A program made the position numbers and the translations under genes. From Nymphaea colorata (Eukaryota; Streptophyta; Magnoliopsida; Nymphaeales; Nymphaeaceae), in assembly GCF_008831285.2 (NCBI RefSeq), contig NC_045149.1, forward strand, positions 21,706,535 to 21,770,534: a stretch of DNA of 64,000 nucleotides. The letters are read 5' to 3'. The notes beneath the pieces were generated by a model. That model saw only the letters and a program-made list of their open reading frames with translations, made no database searches and had not been told where the DNA came from. How positions within the stretch are numbered: the first letter of the stretch is position 1; every line of letters starts with the position of its first letter. Of the stretch, positions 1-11,350 are shown one piece after another.

Positions 1-1820
1 CAACCAAGTCTACGGCCGTCGCTAGGCTCGCTCGGTGTCGGAACCAACCCATTGTGGAACAGTCGGAGTTCGACATACACAATTTGGATAGTTAACCAGG
101 CAAACGGGTTGAATCCGCTCTTTGACGTCGTTTCCGAATTTTTCAATTAAGCTCCACCGAAGATAAGCTTATTATTGAATATCTTAAGAAAAAAATACAA
201 TCATAATCCTATATTAACAAATAAAATCACCAATTATGTCGGACCTGGTCGGGTCGAGTTATAACCTGCTTACTCTTTAATAAAACGGGTTCGATATAAT
301 GTTTGATATAATGTTTGAGAAGTTGTTTGATAGCATGGACACTCTCTTATTGTTTCATAAATCTACCTTAAAGAATAGAGACGAATCCAACATTGCATGT
401 TTACCTCCATCTCTTAAACATATTTAAGAAACACCCACAAAGTATCTATACTGTTAAACAGCCTCTTATGACTTGTTTGATCTTGAGTTGAAGTCAGCCT
501 GCCTACAAGGTTGGCCTCAGTTCCGACAGGGCTGGGTTTAGCCTAAACTGAACCAGATGCAGCCCTAGCCAAGTCAAGTCGAACCAATAATGAAGCTACT
601 TGTTGGCTGGGGTGGGCCACTGCCCGCACCGGCTCATCAAAAAATGCTTTGTAACGTCTCAACATCACATGACTGTAATTCTAAAGTTATATGTAGTAGC
701 CACACCAGATTTGTGTCACCAATGCAAGTGCTCCACGGCTAAAAAATTCTGAGTCTGCCAATGAGTCGAACCATTGCCCAAGGAGAGCCATGAACGAGCT
801 TCACTCTCGGCCATGCCGAGCATTTACTGAGTCGTATAAAGTTGAACACCGGCAATGGCGAAGGTGGGTCCGAGAGCAAAGTGGCATCGTTGAACACGCA
901 ACTGCTGGGTCCCCATGAAAAGTAAAGGCGTCTGAGGAAGGCCCCGCAGCCATGAAAACACCTTTAGCACATGTTGGAAAGCCCATGTGGGAGCAATTTA
1001 ATGGCGTCACTTCCTGCGACGATTGCAGAAAGATATCAGAGGCGATTCTGGTGAGCAATAAGGGAAGGAAATAATAATTGTCAACAATTAGAAAAAGTCT
1101 TTTAATTGGTATGAAGATTGCGGGGAATCTTATCTTCTGAGGCCCACTGGATTCGATGTATTCTCTCTGATCTCAGCTCTAAGCCTGTTTGATCTGAGCT
1201 TCCGTCCAAACTGCCTTCTGATCATTGGAGGCAGACGCTTCGTGTCCCTCTTCACTTGTCTAAAAAGTTTATGAGAGAAGCTCGCTTTCATTGTAATGAG
1301 AAGATTATCTGCACATGGAAATTGAGAGCTTGATTGTGTCGGGATGTGTTTCTTATGCTCTGCGGAAATGTGAACAATAAGCGTTTCTTAGCAATTTAAA
1401 CAGGGAAGATTGCAGATGTCTCTTTCTTTTGTCAGTGGTTTGCTTCTCCCTTGCTTCACTTGCTTTATTATGTACCCCCTTGTCTCTAAATAATGTCCTC
1501 CACCAAAACTATCAGTCTGCTTTTACCATTATATCTGTCTGTCTCTCTTTTCATAGAGTTCAAAGGAAATTCATGTCTGAACCTTCTACTGGAGAAGTGT
1601 AGATCTTGATCTCAATTTAATAGGCTTCACGAGATCTCAATTTAATAGGCTTCCTCGAGGCAAAAAAAAAAAAAAAAAAGCAAGTTGGTGGGTCATTATT
1701 TTTGCTGTGTTGTCCTGTACTCCTGTCTTGAGGAAGGCCAGCATCTCTTATATCCATTATCTGTCTTCTCGTTACAGATAGTTGAGATTCAGTGCAGCCA
1801 TGGATGTAAATCCTTGTGTT
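1..1820. other. Intergenic DNA left of the palindrome, no gene recognised
   Basis: I see no convincing coding region here. The open frames at 801-1058 and 1685-1927 lack recognisable domains. The stretch holds a short tandem duplication and an A18 tract near 1608-1679 (listed separately). It ends abruptly at 1820/1821, where sequence copied from the MYC 3' flank begins; nothing left of 1821 resembles the sequence left of 12940. Confidence 0.6.
1608..1679 (+). repeat. 25-bp tandem duplication followed by an A18 tract
   Basis: A 21-bp motif beginning gatctcaattt occurs at 1608-1628 and again at 1633-1653 (period 25). Eight bases later an uninterrupted run of about 18 adenines occupies 1662-1679. 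A poly(A) run after transcribed-looking sequence could be the tail of a retroposed copy, but no target-site duplication or parent gene is visible, so this is only a suggestion. Confidence 0.5.
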
Positions 1821-4294
1821 TGGGTGTGAATATCCAGAGCATACGAGAGGACATCGTTTTCAACACCCTGTTGGGTACATCCACCCTTGAACAAAAGTTG
1901 CGCACCCACGGCTTCAGCTTACTATAGTTTCTTTTGTCATAACTTGCAGAGTGTGTGCACGCCTAGCACGCCATTAAAGAACCTGAGAAACAGGCAGTCA
2001 AAACACATGCCGCAATTGGGGTAATCCAGTCTTGGTGGCATCCGAATAGCATCAAAAAGCTTATTATTAAGGTCCCATGCTCGCCTGGTTATATGCTTTT
2101 CTAAAGGTCTGTATTGAGGCAGTCTGCCTAATTTGAGATGGGATCTAACAGTACCTTCATCGGTCCCCTCAAGGAAAAAGTAGTACATGTATAGCTGTAG
2201 GTTGAACTGTATTTGCACTGTTATTCCTAAAAGGTGACTCTGGTTTTGGGCTGAAATGGCAAGAATAGCTGCAAAAGGAAGAACAGTGGGAGCTTGTCCT
2301 TCAATAGCAAGTGATGCGATTACTCATTCTGGGGAAGAGCATTTTTGTTACTGGATGTCGGGTCGGCAACATTAAGAGGATGACACAGGAGCAAAGGTGA
2401 AGATGGGAACGACCGAATTAAGAACTGTTGGTGAGACCTAAGCAGTCCCACCCTTTGGAAATTCAAGAACAGAATATGGTTACTCAATCAACTTCCTTCA
2501 GAAAACCCATCAACATCAGATTTCACATTACAGAAGGTCACGGAGGCGGCAGAACCTCATTTGTGGGCTTTTTTTTGCATCATAACCAACGCTTTGTTGA
2601 ACTCCAGTCCACTGATCCACACAGCAGTGAAAGAGACATGGAACTCTCCCTTCATATGGGATCCATGAACAGCAGTAGGAAACCAAGGTGGAAAACGTGA
2701 ATCAATTAACTTAAAAGTAGAAGACCACGGGACTTTTGCAAGTCCATGAATACCTAGGAGGAGGAAGAAAAAGGAAAAGCTTCACCAGGAAAGACACTTC
2801 AGAACGGGTTGCTCCACGCACAAGTCATGGCTCCCCCAGCCGATTATTGCTGGTCACCAGAAACTTATTTCACACCAAGAGCAAGGGCCGCTGAAAAATT
2901 AGGACATGGAAAATCTGATGGCAAGGAGCCAAAAAAAGCCGCAATGGAATGAACTAGAAAGAGGCGTAAAGGTTTTTGGGCACTGGATAAATATAAGGGC
3001 TTCCCATAAAACTAACAAAGAAAAGGACGTTCGGAAAGAAAAACACCGACGGACGAACCAAGGTGGAAGGAAAAAGTTTTAGGAACGGTTTTCCAGATGG
3101 TGAGTGAATGAGAAAATCCTGATTTTTTGCACCTGAATTTATAAGGGTGAAATGATCTTTCAGGAAATCAGACACGCCTTAACTACAGGAGCAATTTGGC
3201 CTAAAATCTGACAGTTGAGGCCAGGCTTATCAGACGCCCGGAAGGCAGAAGCAAAAGGGACGCCTTCAATGAGGATGGAAACAAAGAAGAAATTGTAGTC
3301 CAGAAGCAAGCGACATATGGCCAAGAAGAAAGCGCAGTCACCCCTCAGAAAAGGAGAAAAAGATGACCATAAAACAGTGAAAAGAAAGACATACAAAAAA
3401 ACGTGTTCAGAAGGACAAAAGTGGGCCTGCGTGTTGCAAAACAAGAGCATGTGGTTTTGGCATAAAATACAAAGAGCGCAGAAAGAGAAACTGATCGCTC
3501 TAAAAGCATAGGAAAAGGCCAAAGGAATCAACAAGCCATAACTCAGGCCATCCACACATCATTTGCACAAATTATTCTGTCCACCAAATCGCTCCATCCA
3601 GCTGATATCTACTCAAGGGTTCTGGTTTCTCTAAAACAAGCAACTGAATAAAGAGTGACTACTGGAACAATTTTGAGGCATTTGGAGATGATCCCCTCAA
3701 GAGGAAAAACAGTTCTAAGGAAGGCCAGTCACCAACAAGAGACATGAAATGTACCTAAACAGAAAGATGAGTTCTAAATGTAGGAAAACGAGGTTAAGCT
3801 GATCATAAAACGGATACGTTTCACAGAAGGCGGCCACTAAGCAATCCATCTTCTTCCCCTGCCCAAAATCCACCACAGTCCAAAGCATTCAAACAGAGAA
3901 TAAAAAAGCCAAAAAGAATTAAGCATAGAAAAACAGATAAAGAAAGCAGACTAATGTAAATACAGTCCGCTGGCGGCACACAATTCACCATCCACAAACT
4001 GGAATCCTGCATGATTCACAATTCCTTGACAACCAACAAAGTTATAGATTAGGAAGACTGCCATTATAATTCCTCAACCAGATCTTTAGAGCTACTAACT
4101 AGAAACTCTAGTATATTTTACAGCGGTGCCAGGCTTAAAATTTTCCGGCGCTCAGCAGGGAAGCAAGGACTACACAGGGAGATGGTGGAAGATAGTAGTC
4201 TTTAACTAGCACACAGCTAAACCTTCGGTGGTAGTCGCCCACTGTGTAAAACTCGGCCAATTGAGCAAACAAACTATCCGAAGCTCGCTGCCGG

Positions 4295-4604
4295 TTACGC
4301 AAGTTTCGCGTAGAGGGCATCGTTAAGCTGCTTCTGAGTGTAGATCTGGCTCGACATCTTCACTGTTGCTTGCTGGATCATCAAGTCCTTCACCGCCGAT
4401 ACGTTCGCAGAGTACACGTCCAGATCAAGCTCCTTCAATGCAGACATAAACCGCGCAGCAGGGTGGTTCTTGCGATTGCACTGCACTCGAATTACGGCCT
4501 CCAACCTAAGGATCTTGACCTCGATCTCGACCTCAGGGTTCTTGATGGGGTTCGGCAACCTAAGGTCAGAATCACCGGACGAATTATCCGGCCGGCTTCG
4601 GCCG
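4295..4604 (-). pseudogene. Truncated MYC 3' coding fragment, left palindrome arm
   Basis: This is an exact copy of the C-terminal coding part of the MYC gene (parent 15414-15723), ending with the same stop codon at 4295. It encodes about 103 residues from codon 552 onward, i.e. the C-terminal ACT-like region (motifs [16 protein letters not shown] and [10 protein letters not shown]). The N-terminal JAZ-interaction and activation regions and the bHLH are absent, so it cannot bind DNA as a MYC factor. Upstream of the break the frame runs into the reverse complement of itself, giving an open frame 4295-4723 that is antisense MYC followed by sense MYC. This is a copying by-product, not a gene. 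Confidence 0.9.
4589..4604. other. Palindrome centre: CGGCCG stem, GCTT spacer
   Basis: The symmetry axis lies at 4596/4597. The stem halves at the centre are 4589-4594 and 4599-4604, separated by the 4-bp spacer gctt (4595-4598). In the parent gene the same 16 bases exist at 15708-15723, but there symmetry stops after the 6-bp stem. Here it extends for 2316 bp each way, so the centre coincides exactly with the pre-existing small hairpin. Confidence 0.95.
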
Positions 4605-4898
4605 GATAATTCGTCCGGTGATTCTGACCTTAGGTTGCCGAACCCCATCAAGAACCCTGAGGTCGAGATCGAGGTCAAGATCCTTAGGTTGGAGGCCGTA
4701 ATTCGAGTGCAGTGCAATCGCAAGAACCACCCTGCTGCGCGGTTTATGTCTGCATTGAAGGAGCTTGATCTGGACGTGTACTCTGCGAACGTATCGGCGG
4801 TGAAGGACTTGATGATCCAGCAAGCAACAGTGAAGATGTCGAGCCAGATCTACACTCAGAAGCAGCTTAACGATGCCCTCTACGCGAAACTTGCGTAA
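4599..4898 (+). pseudogene. Truncated MYC 3' coding fragment, right palindrome arm
   Basis: This is the mirror image of 4295-4594. The MYC C-terminal ACT-like region reads on the plus strand and stops at 4898. The open frame extends upstream to 4470 through the palindrome centre, joining antisense MYC bases to sense MYC codons, so its first ~40 residues are meaningless. There is no bHLH and no evident promoter. The only plausible activity is as RNA, pairing with the left arm or with MYC mRNA. Confidence 0.88.
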
Positions 4899-6914
4899 CC
4901 GGCAGCGAGCTTCGGATAGTTTGTTTGCTCAATTGGCCGAGTTTTACACAGTGGGCGACTACCACCGAAGGTTTAGCTGTGTGCTAGTTAAAGACTACTA
5001 TCTTCCACCATCTCCCTGTGTAGTCCTTGCTTCCCTGCTGAGCGCCGGAAAATTTTAAGCCTGGCACCGCTGTAAAATATACTAGAGTTTCTAGTTAGTA
5101 GCTCTAAAGATCTGGTTGAGGAATTATAATGGCAGTCTTCCTAATCTATAACTTTGTTGGTTGTCAAGGAATTGTGAATCATGCAGGATTCCAGTTTGTG
5201 GATGGTGAATTGTGTGCCGCCAGCGGACTGTATTTACATTAGTCTGCTTTCTTTATCTGTTTTTCTATGCTTAATTCTTTTTGGCTTTTTTATTCTCTGT
5301 TTGAATGCTTTGGACTGTGGTGGATTTTGGGCAGGGGAAGAAGATGGATTGCTTAGTGGCCGCCTTCTGTGAAACGTATCCGTTTTATGATCAGCTTAAC
5401 CTCGTTTTCCTACATTTAGAACTCATCTTTCTGTTTAGGTACATTTCATGTCTCTTGTTGGTGACTGGCCTTCCTTAGAACTGTTTTTCCTCTTGAGGGG
5501 ATCATCTCCAAATGCCTCAAAATTGTTCCAGTAGTCACTCTTTATTCAGTTGCTTGTTTTAGAGAAACCAGAACCCTTGAGTAGATATCAGCTGGATGGA
5601 GCGATTTGGTGGACAGAATAATTTGTGCAAATGATGTGTGGATGGCCTGAGTTATGGCTTGTTGATTCCTTTGGCCTTTTCCTATGCTTTTAGAGCGATC
5701 AGTTTCTCTTTCTGCGCTCTTTGTATTTTATGCCAAAACCACATGCTCTTGTTTTGCAACACGCAGGCCCACTTTTGTCCTTCTGAACACGTTTTTTTGT
5801 ATGTCTTTCTTTTCACTGTTTTATGGTCATCTTTTTCTCCTTTTCTGAGGGGTGACTGCGCTTTCTTCTTGGCCATATGTCGCTTGCTTCTGGACTACAA
5901 TTTCTTCTTTGTTTCCATCCTCATTGAAGGCGTCCCTTTTGCTTCTGCCTTCCGGGCGTCTGATAAGCCTGGCCTCAACTGTCAGATTTTAGGCCAAATT
6001 GCTCCTGTAGTTAAGGCGTGTCTGATTTCCTGAAAGATCATTTCACCCTTATAAATTCAGGTGCAAAAAATCAGGATTTTCTCATTCACTCACCATCTGG
6101 AAAACCGTTCCTAAAACTTTTTCCTTCCACCTTGGTTCGTCCGTCGGTGTTTTTCTTTCCGAACGTCCTTTTCTTTGTTAGTTTTATGGGAAGCCCTTAT
6201 ATTTATCCAGTGCCCAAAAACCTTTACGCCTCTTTCTAGTTCATTCCATTGCGGCTTTTTTTGGCTCCTTGCCATCAGATTTTCCATGTCCTAATTTTTC
6301 AGCGGCCCTTGCTCTTGGTGTGAAATAAGTTTCTGGTGACCAGCAATAATCGGCTGGGGGAGCCATGACTTGTGCGTGGAGCAACCCGTTCTGAAGTGTC
6401 TTTCCTGGTGAAGCTTTTCCTTTTTCTTCCTCCTCCTAGGTATTCATGGACTTGCAAAAGTCCCGTGGTCTTCTACTTTTAAGTTAATTGATTCACGTTT
6501 TCCACCTTGGTTTCCTACTGCTGTTCATGGATCCCATATGAAGGGAGAGTTCCATGTCTCTTTCACTGCTGTGTGGATCAGTGGACTGGAGTTCAACAAA
6601 GCGTTGGTTATGATGCAAAAAAAAGCCCACAAATGAGGTTCTGCCGCCTCCGTGACCTTCTGTAATGTGAAATCTGATGTTGATGGGTTTTCTGAAGGAA
6701 GTTGATTGAGTAACCATATTCTGTTCTTGAATTTCCAAAGGGTGGGACTGCTTAGGTCTCACCAACAGTTCTTAATTCGGTCGTTCCCATCTTCACCTTT
6801 GCTCCTGTGTCATCCTCTTAATGTTGCCGACCCGACATCCAGTAACAAAAATGCTCTTCCCCAGAATGAGTAATCGCATCACTTGCTATTGAAGGACAAG
6901 CTCCCACTGTTCTT
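4599..6914 (-). repeat. Inverted copy (right arm of a 2.3-kb perfect palindrome)
   Basis: Every position x here pairs with position 9193-x in 2279-4594. Mirrored translated frames (for example 2428-2700 with 6493-6765, and 4135-4320 with 4873-5058) are identical. Symmetry ends at 6914: base 6915 is t where c is expected. The right arm is shorter than the left block, which continues to 1821. It corresponds to parent positions 13398-15713 in reverse orientation. Arms 2316 bp, spacer 4 bp. Confidence 0.95.
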
Positions 6915-7839
6915 TCGGCAACTGTAGTGGGTGGGTCCCACAACGGATTCTGATCTCCTTGGAAGAATATGCCCTTCAACGAAAGCCGCTCACCTTTCCT
7001 AGTAAATCTCCTTTTCTTTCGATGATTTTGCATACAATGGCATTTAGTAGGACAAGTTCACCTCCAAACCCTAGCCCACAATGCCATTTCATCTACTTGG
7101 CACCCTTTCTTCTGTTTGCCCATCCATCTGTATGTGCAAGCATCTACATGCAAAATTTTTTGGCTTGGCACATAATCAGGGAGAAGTGAAGTAATTGGCC
7201 TTTGTCCAAAGAAAGTGGGACGATATTGTCAATGCAAAGATTGGTAGTTTTTAGTACTTTTATTAGGGGTAATCAATGTAGATATATTATATTTAGTGGC
7301 ATTCGAAATGTGTCATTGAATATTTTCATTGATGAACATAGCACACCGTTGACAATGGCAGTGATTGCGTTCAGTGGCAAAGTTTCCAAACGTCATAAAT
7401 GGGCACTTTTTATGGTGCTGAAGTGGTGCCACTGAAAAATTTTAAGTTACACTGTAGACATGTCATGGTAGACAACCTTCAATGGCGTTGGGCTTACTCT
7501 GCACCACTACAGATGTTATTTCAGCTTGCAGTGTGCCCAAACTTTTAATACCTAAAATGTCTAAGTATTGTGCTTTAAACCTAGTTTGCAACACTCAATG
7601 TGAAATGCATATGTCATAGCTTTTGGAAAAAACATTGATTTTAGAAAACTAAAGAACCCTCGTGGCATTGACAATGATGCTGACCAAAATGCATCGTGGG
7701 TTTCATAACATGGACCCTGTGGCTGTACCATTCATGCAATGCAATTTTAGAAAATGATTAGGAAAACAAATTGGAAATTGAATAGAATAATTGGAGTTTG
7801 AAAATATAATTGAACGTGATTTTCTTATATTGTTAGAAG
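6915..7839. other. Unique DNA right of the palindrome, possible transposon remnant
   Basis: No gene is recognised. Between about 7290 and 7500 the sequence repeats variants of agtggc/gccactg (for example near 7294, 7372 and 7425), reminiscent of subterminal repeats of CACTA-type transposons. A cactaca motif near 7501 is not placed like a terminus. If the palindrome is an insertion, base 6915 was originally adjacent to base 1820. Confidence 0.4.
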
Positions 7840-10800
7840 ACATGATGCACACTATTTAAGCAAGTCAAGATCAACCTTTTAGATGGTATTGACCAGGTCC
7901 TTGCATACTTCAAAATTTTTCAAGTAGTTATGCATGCAAAAGATAAAGATATGACCAAGCACACTGAAAAAAGTATGACTAGCCAATCCAACAAGTTATG
8001 CGCTCCAATACCATACTCCACCAAAGCTTAACGATTCAAGAGCTCTGACCATCTCATGTGTGATAGCAATATAATGATCGAGCATCCATTGCTCAAGTTA
8101 AGGGCAAGCATTAACATCTTGCCCAAACTCTTTCATGACACGTGGGATGAAGGATTTATGACCAACATCGATGACACTTCAGTTGAGGGACTAACATGTC
8201 AAAGTTTTGCATGGAATAGTCGTGTTGGTCAAGGTTGACGAGTTTTATTTTTGGTGGATTTTGTTCAGTTCTTAGCCACGATGAATGCATACATCAACTG
8301 CCAAACATGAGTGATGGAAGTCTAATTTAGTAATAATAAGTGTTCAAATGAACATATTTCATGCTGCCATGAAACCAAAAGGAGAAGATGTATATTGTCG
8401 AGTGAAACGAATAGAAGAATTTGGAAGAAACACATTTGAGGACTTCACATATTGAGATTATCATTTTTATTCAGGTCTTCAAGATATTTGTGAATTCAAA
8501 TTAGGCAATTGCCCAATGATGGATGAGTTTCATGGTTTCAACCCTCAGTTAAATGACATTGATTAATATATTAATGGCTAATGCAATTGGATCGAGTATT
8601 TCTGAATGCATCCTAAATTTAGCAAAGTATGCTACTCAACCTTCAATGGAGTGTTCTCCTTAACTTGAGCTAATGTCATTGCTGGCTTTACTCAAGTATG
8701 TTTTTTTAATAGCAATGAACCACTATTAACTATCATTCATATTCACTTGGCAAGAGAATAAAAAAGTAAACAAAGAGGTGGTGAAGCTATCAAATAAACA
8801 TATCATTTGCCCAGTCTCTGACATTGAATGGGCAGGCTACACCCAAATCATACTAAAGAAATCAACTCTTGTTGTTGTACAAAAAGAAATGGAAAGTGCA
8901 TCCTCATTAAAACCACCTCTATATGTTGAATCAATGTGGTTTACAAGAAGATCAATGAGGTCATGCAAAATGATCACTTCTCATGTCCATTCATTAATTA
9001 GATTTTAGAGAGATTGGCATGCCATAGTTAACTTTGCTTTCTAGATAGTTAATTATGGGTATAATCAAGTAGTCATCCATCCTAAGGATCATGATATGTA
9101 CACTTTCACATGTCTTTAAAACATGTTTGCTTATAGGAAAACGCCATTCAGGTTGTGCAATGATGGTCATATTTTTCAGTCTCACAGATGATTGCCTAAA
9201 AGTTTTTATGAACAACTTCTCAGTCTATGGTTATTCATTTGAAGATTGTCTCAAAAAACCTAAAGAAAGTGTTGATCAAAAGTCAAGAAATGAATTTCAT
9301 TCTAAGCTGGAAAAGAGATCTTCATGGTCAGATGGGAGATTATGCCTAGAAATATTGTGCCAATGTGGCACCAATATAGATAGCTCACTCCACCAACCTT
9401 GGTTTACCAGATTGATCTTTTTCTTAGTCATTTAGGATTTTTCCAATAGTTTATTAAGGACTTTAACAAGGTAGTGAGATTTTTGTCCTAGCTACTCATA
9501 AAAAATATATATCTTTGATTTCAACGAAAGTTGTTTGAAGGCATTTAATGTTCATAATGAAGCTTTGAATTCAATGCCTATTTTGTGTTCTCTATATTGG
9601 ACGCAGTCATCTGAAACAACGTGTGATGCTTTCGACTAGGCTATAAAGAACCGTATTAGGTAAAAAAATATAAGATGTAACAACCATATGTGATATACTA
9701 TTTAAGCAAGAGTCTCTCAAAGGCTCGTTTGAACTACATGACTATGGAAAACGAATAGCTCACAATAGTGTTCACACTTTAAAAGTGTAGGCCATATCGT
9801 TCGGGCTTTAAGGTCATTGTGTATTCAAATCATGTGCCTTTAAGATATTTGGCAATGAAAAAAGATGCAAAGCTGAGTTGATCAGATGGACTTTGCTAAT
9901 ACAATAATTTGAATTTGAATCGAGATAGGAAAAGATAAGAGAAGATTGTAGCATATCATTTATCTAGGATTACAATGTAGACATCATGTGAAGCAAGAGA
10001 AATAGAGGTCCGATCTCCATACGAGCAACTTTTTAAATAAGTTTTGTTGACAATGCTCTTGTTGTCAATAAACATGGGCCATTAGAGAGACAAATTATGA
10101 CATTGACTTTATTTTGATTATAGACATATTTAGTGTTTGTGACATTGATTGTATGAGATTGTTTCACCATCATTTGGAAATATGCATGTTCTTGCTGCAT
10201 AGAATTATATTTTAAATTAGGTAGAAGTAGTGACTTCATAAACTAATGATCACATAGTTGTCTTAAAGTTTATCAAGCACAATAGTTTAGTAGGTTAGGA
10301 TGCCTAGAGCTATCATTTCAAATGAGGGTAAGCCTTTTTTGAAATATTAAAGTGGCATTGCTTTTGAGGAAGTGCGATATCAACCATAAGGTCACCACCT
10401 CCTATCACCTATAAACAAGTTGGCAAGTGAAAGTTTCTAACAAGGAAATGAAGAGAATATTGGAAAAGATATCTAGACTGATCTAAAGATTGGTTTGTGA
10501 GATTAGATTATTCAATTTGGGTATACAGGATCACCTTCAAAACTCATTTGGCATGTCACCTTAATGATTAGTATTCGATAAAGCATGTCACTTACCAATT
10601 GAAACACAATGCATATTGGGCTATCGAGAAGTCAAACTTTGACATGACTCAACCAGGAAAAGAGAAAAACTTACAAAAGTTAAATTGATAAATGAAGTGT
10701 ATAAAAACGTAGGGATTATAAGGAACTAATGAAAGCATTTTATGACGTGCATATTCATAGAAGTTTCTAAGTAGAAAACTTCACTTTACAATTCAATACT

Positions 10801-11350
10801 TTAAAATCTTTTTCAGCAAACTCAAGACAAGATGGAGCATCCTTACAAAGTAACGGAAGCTTAATCTGATAGAGCTACTGATCTTGGTATAGGGACGCAA
10901 TCCATTGCAATTGGTTAGAGGTTGAAGCAGTACATTGGAGATTTAGAGGGTCGAGATGTGGAGGAGATGGATCTTCATAATCCACGGGATTAGCATCATT
11001 GTAGTATTGACTGTATTGCACTTTATAATAGTTGGGATTTCATTTTTCATATTTTTGAATAAAATTTATGAGCTGCATATCAATAAAAGATATATGCATA
11101 ATGTTTGTTTGTTATGGTATGTGAGTTTTAGGTATGGATGACTACTTGAAGAGATCATTGAAGCAATAGACTTTATGTGCATGATTATATTATGAAGACT
11201 GCTTGGAGTAACTAGAGTAACTAGAGTGTGTCCCCAGGTTGTATTTTTTCTTGTTTCCTTTGCTTGCATTTTTAAAAACATGTATCCATATAGTTCAGTT
11301 TAAGCATACAAACATCATTGAGGGTCACAATGTTTAAGCATGGGGGAGGC
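7840..11350 (+). mobile_element. Degenerate Athila/Tat-type Ty3/gypsy retrotransposon
   Basis: Pieces of a plant gypsy polyprotein read in order on the plus strand, broken by many stops and frameshifts. A gag-protease linker and protease-like stretch lies at about 7850-8130 (decayed LRASINILP). Reverse transcriptase is at about 8950-9300, with the active-site box decayed to FMNNFSVYG at 9205-9231. RNase H is at about 9600-9930 (LIRWTLLIQ). The integrase core is at about 10300-10520 (PRAIISNEG and a following KVSNKEMKRILEK), and its C-terminal part is near 10610 (AYWAIEKSNFD). The protease-RT-RH-INT order and these motif variants are typical of the non-chromoviral Athila/Tat lineage. A purine-rich gggggagg follows at about 11342. 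I could not find LTRs or target duplications. It is non-functional: stops occur in every domain and the RT aspartates are lost. Confidence 0.82.

Larger units (their letters stand above)
1821..4604 (+). repeat. Direct copy of the MYC 3' end and flank (left arm of palindrome)
   Basis: This 2784-bp block repeats 12940-15723 at a constant offset of 11119 with no indel, and all translated frames in the two copies are identical. The match starts at 1821/12940, where flanking bases differ (t versus a at 1820/12939). It ends at 4604/15723; the next base is g here and a in the gene. It carries the last ~103 codons of the MYC gene in minus orientation plus about 2.5 kb of its downstream DNA. Positions 2279-4594 also form the left arm of the perfect palindrome. 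Near-identity means either very recent copying or an assembly problem. Confidence 0.95.

Noticed and set aside
7490-7520. cactaca motif considered as a CACTA transposon end
   Set aside because: The neighbouring repeat-like sequence lies on the wrong side of it, and no partner end or 3-bp duplication is visible.
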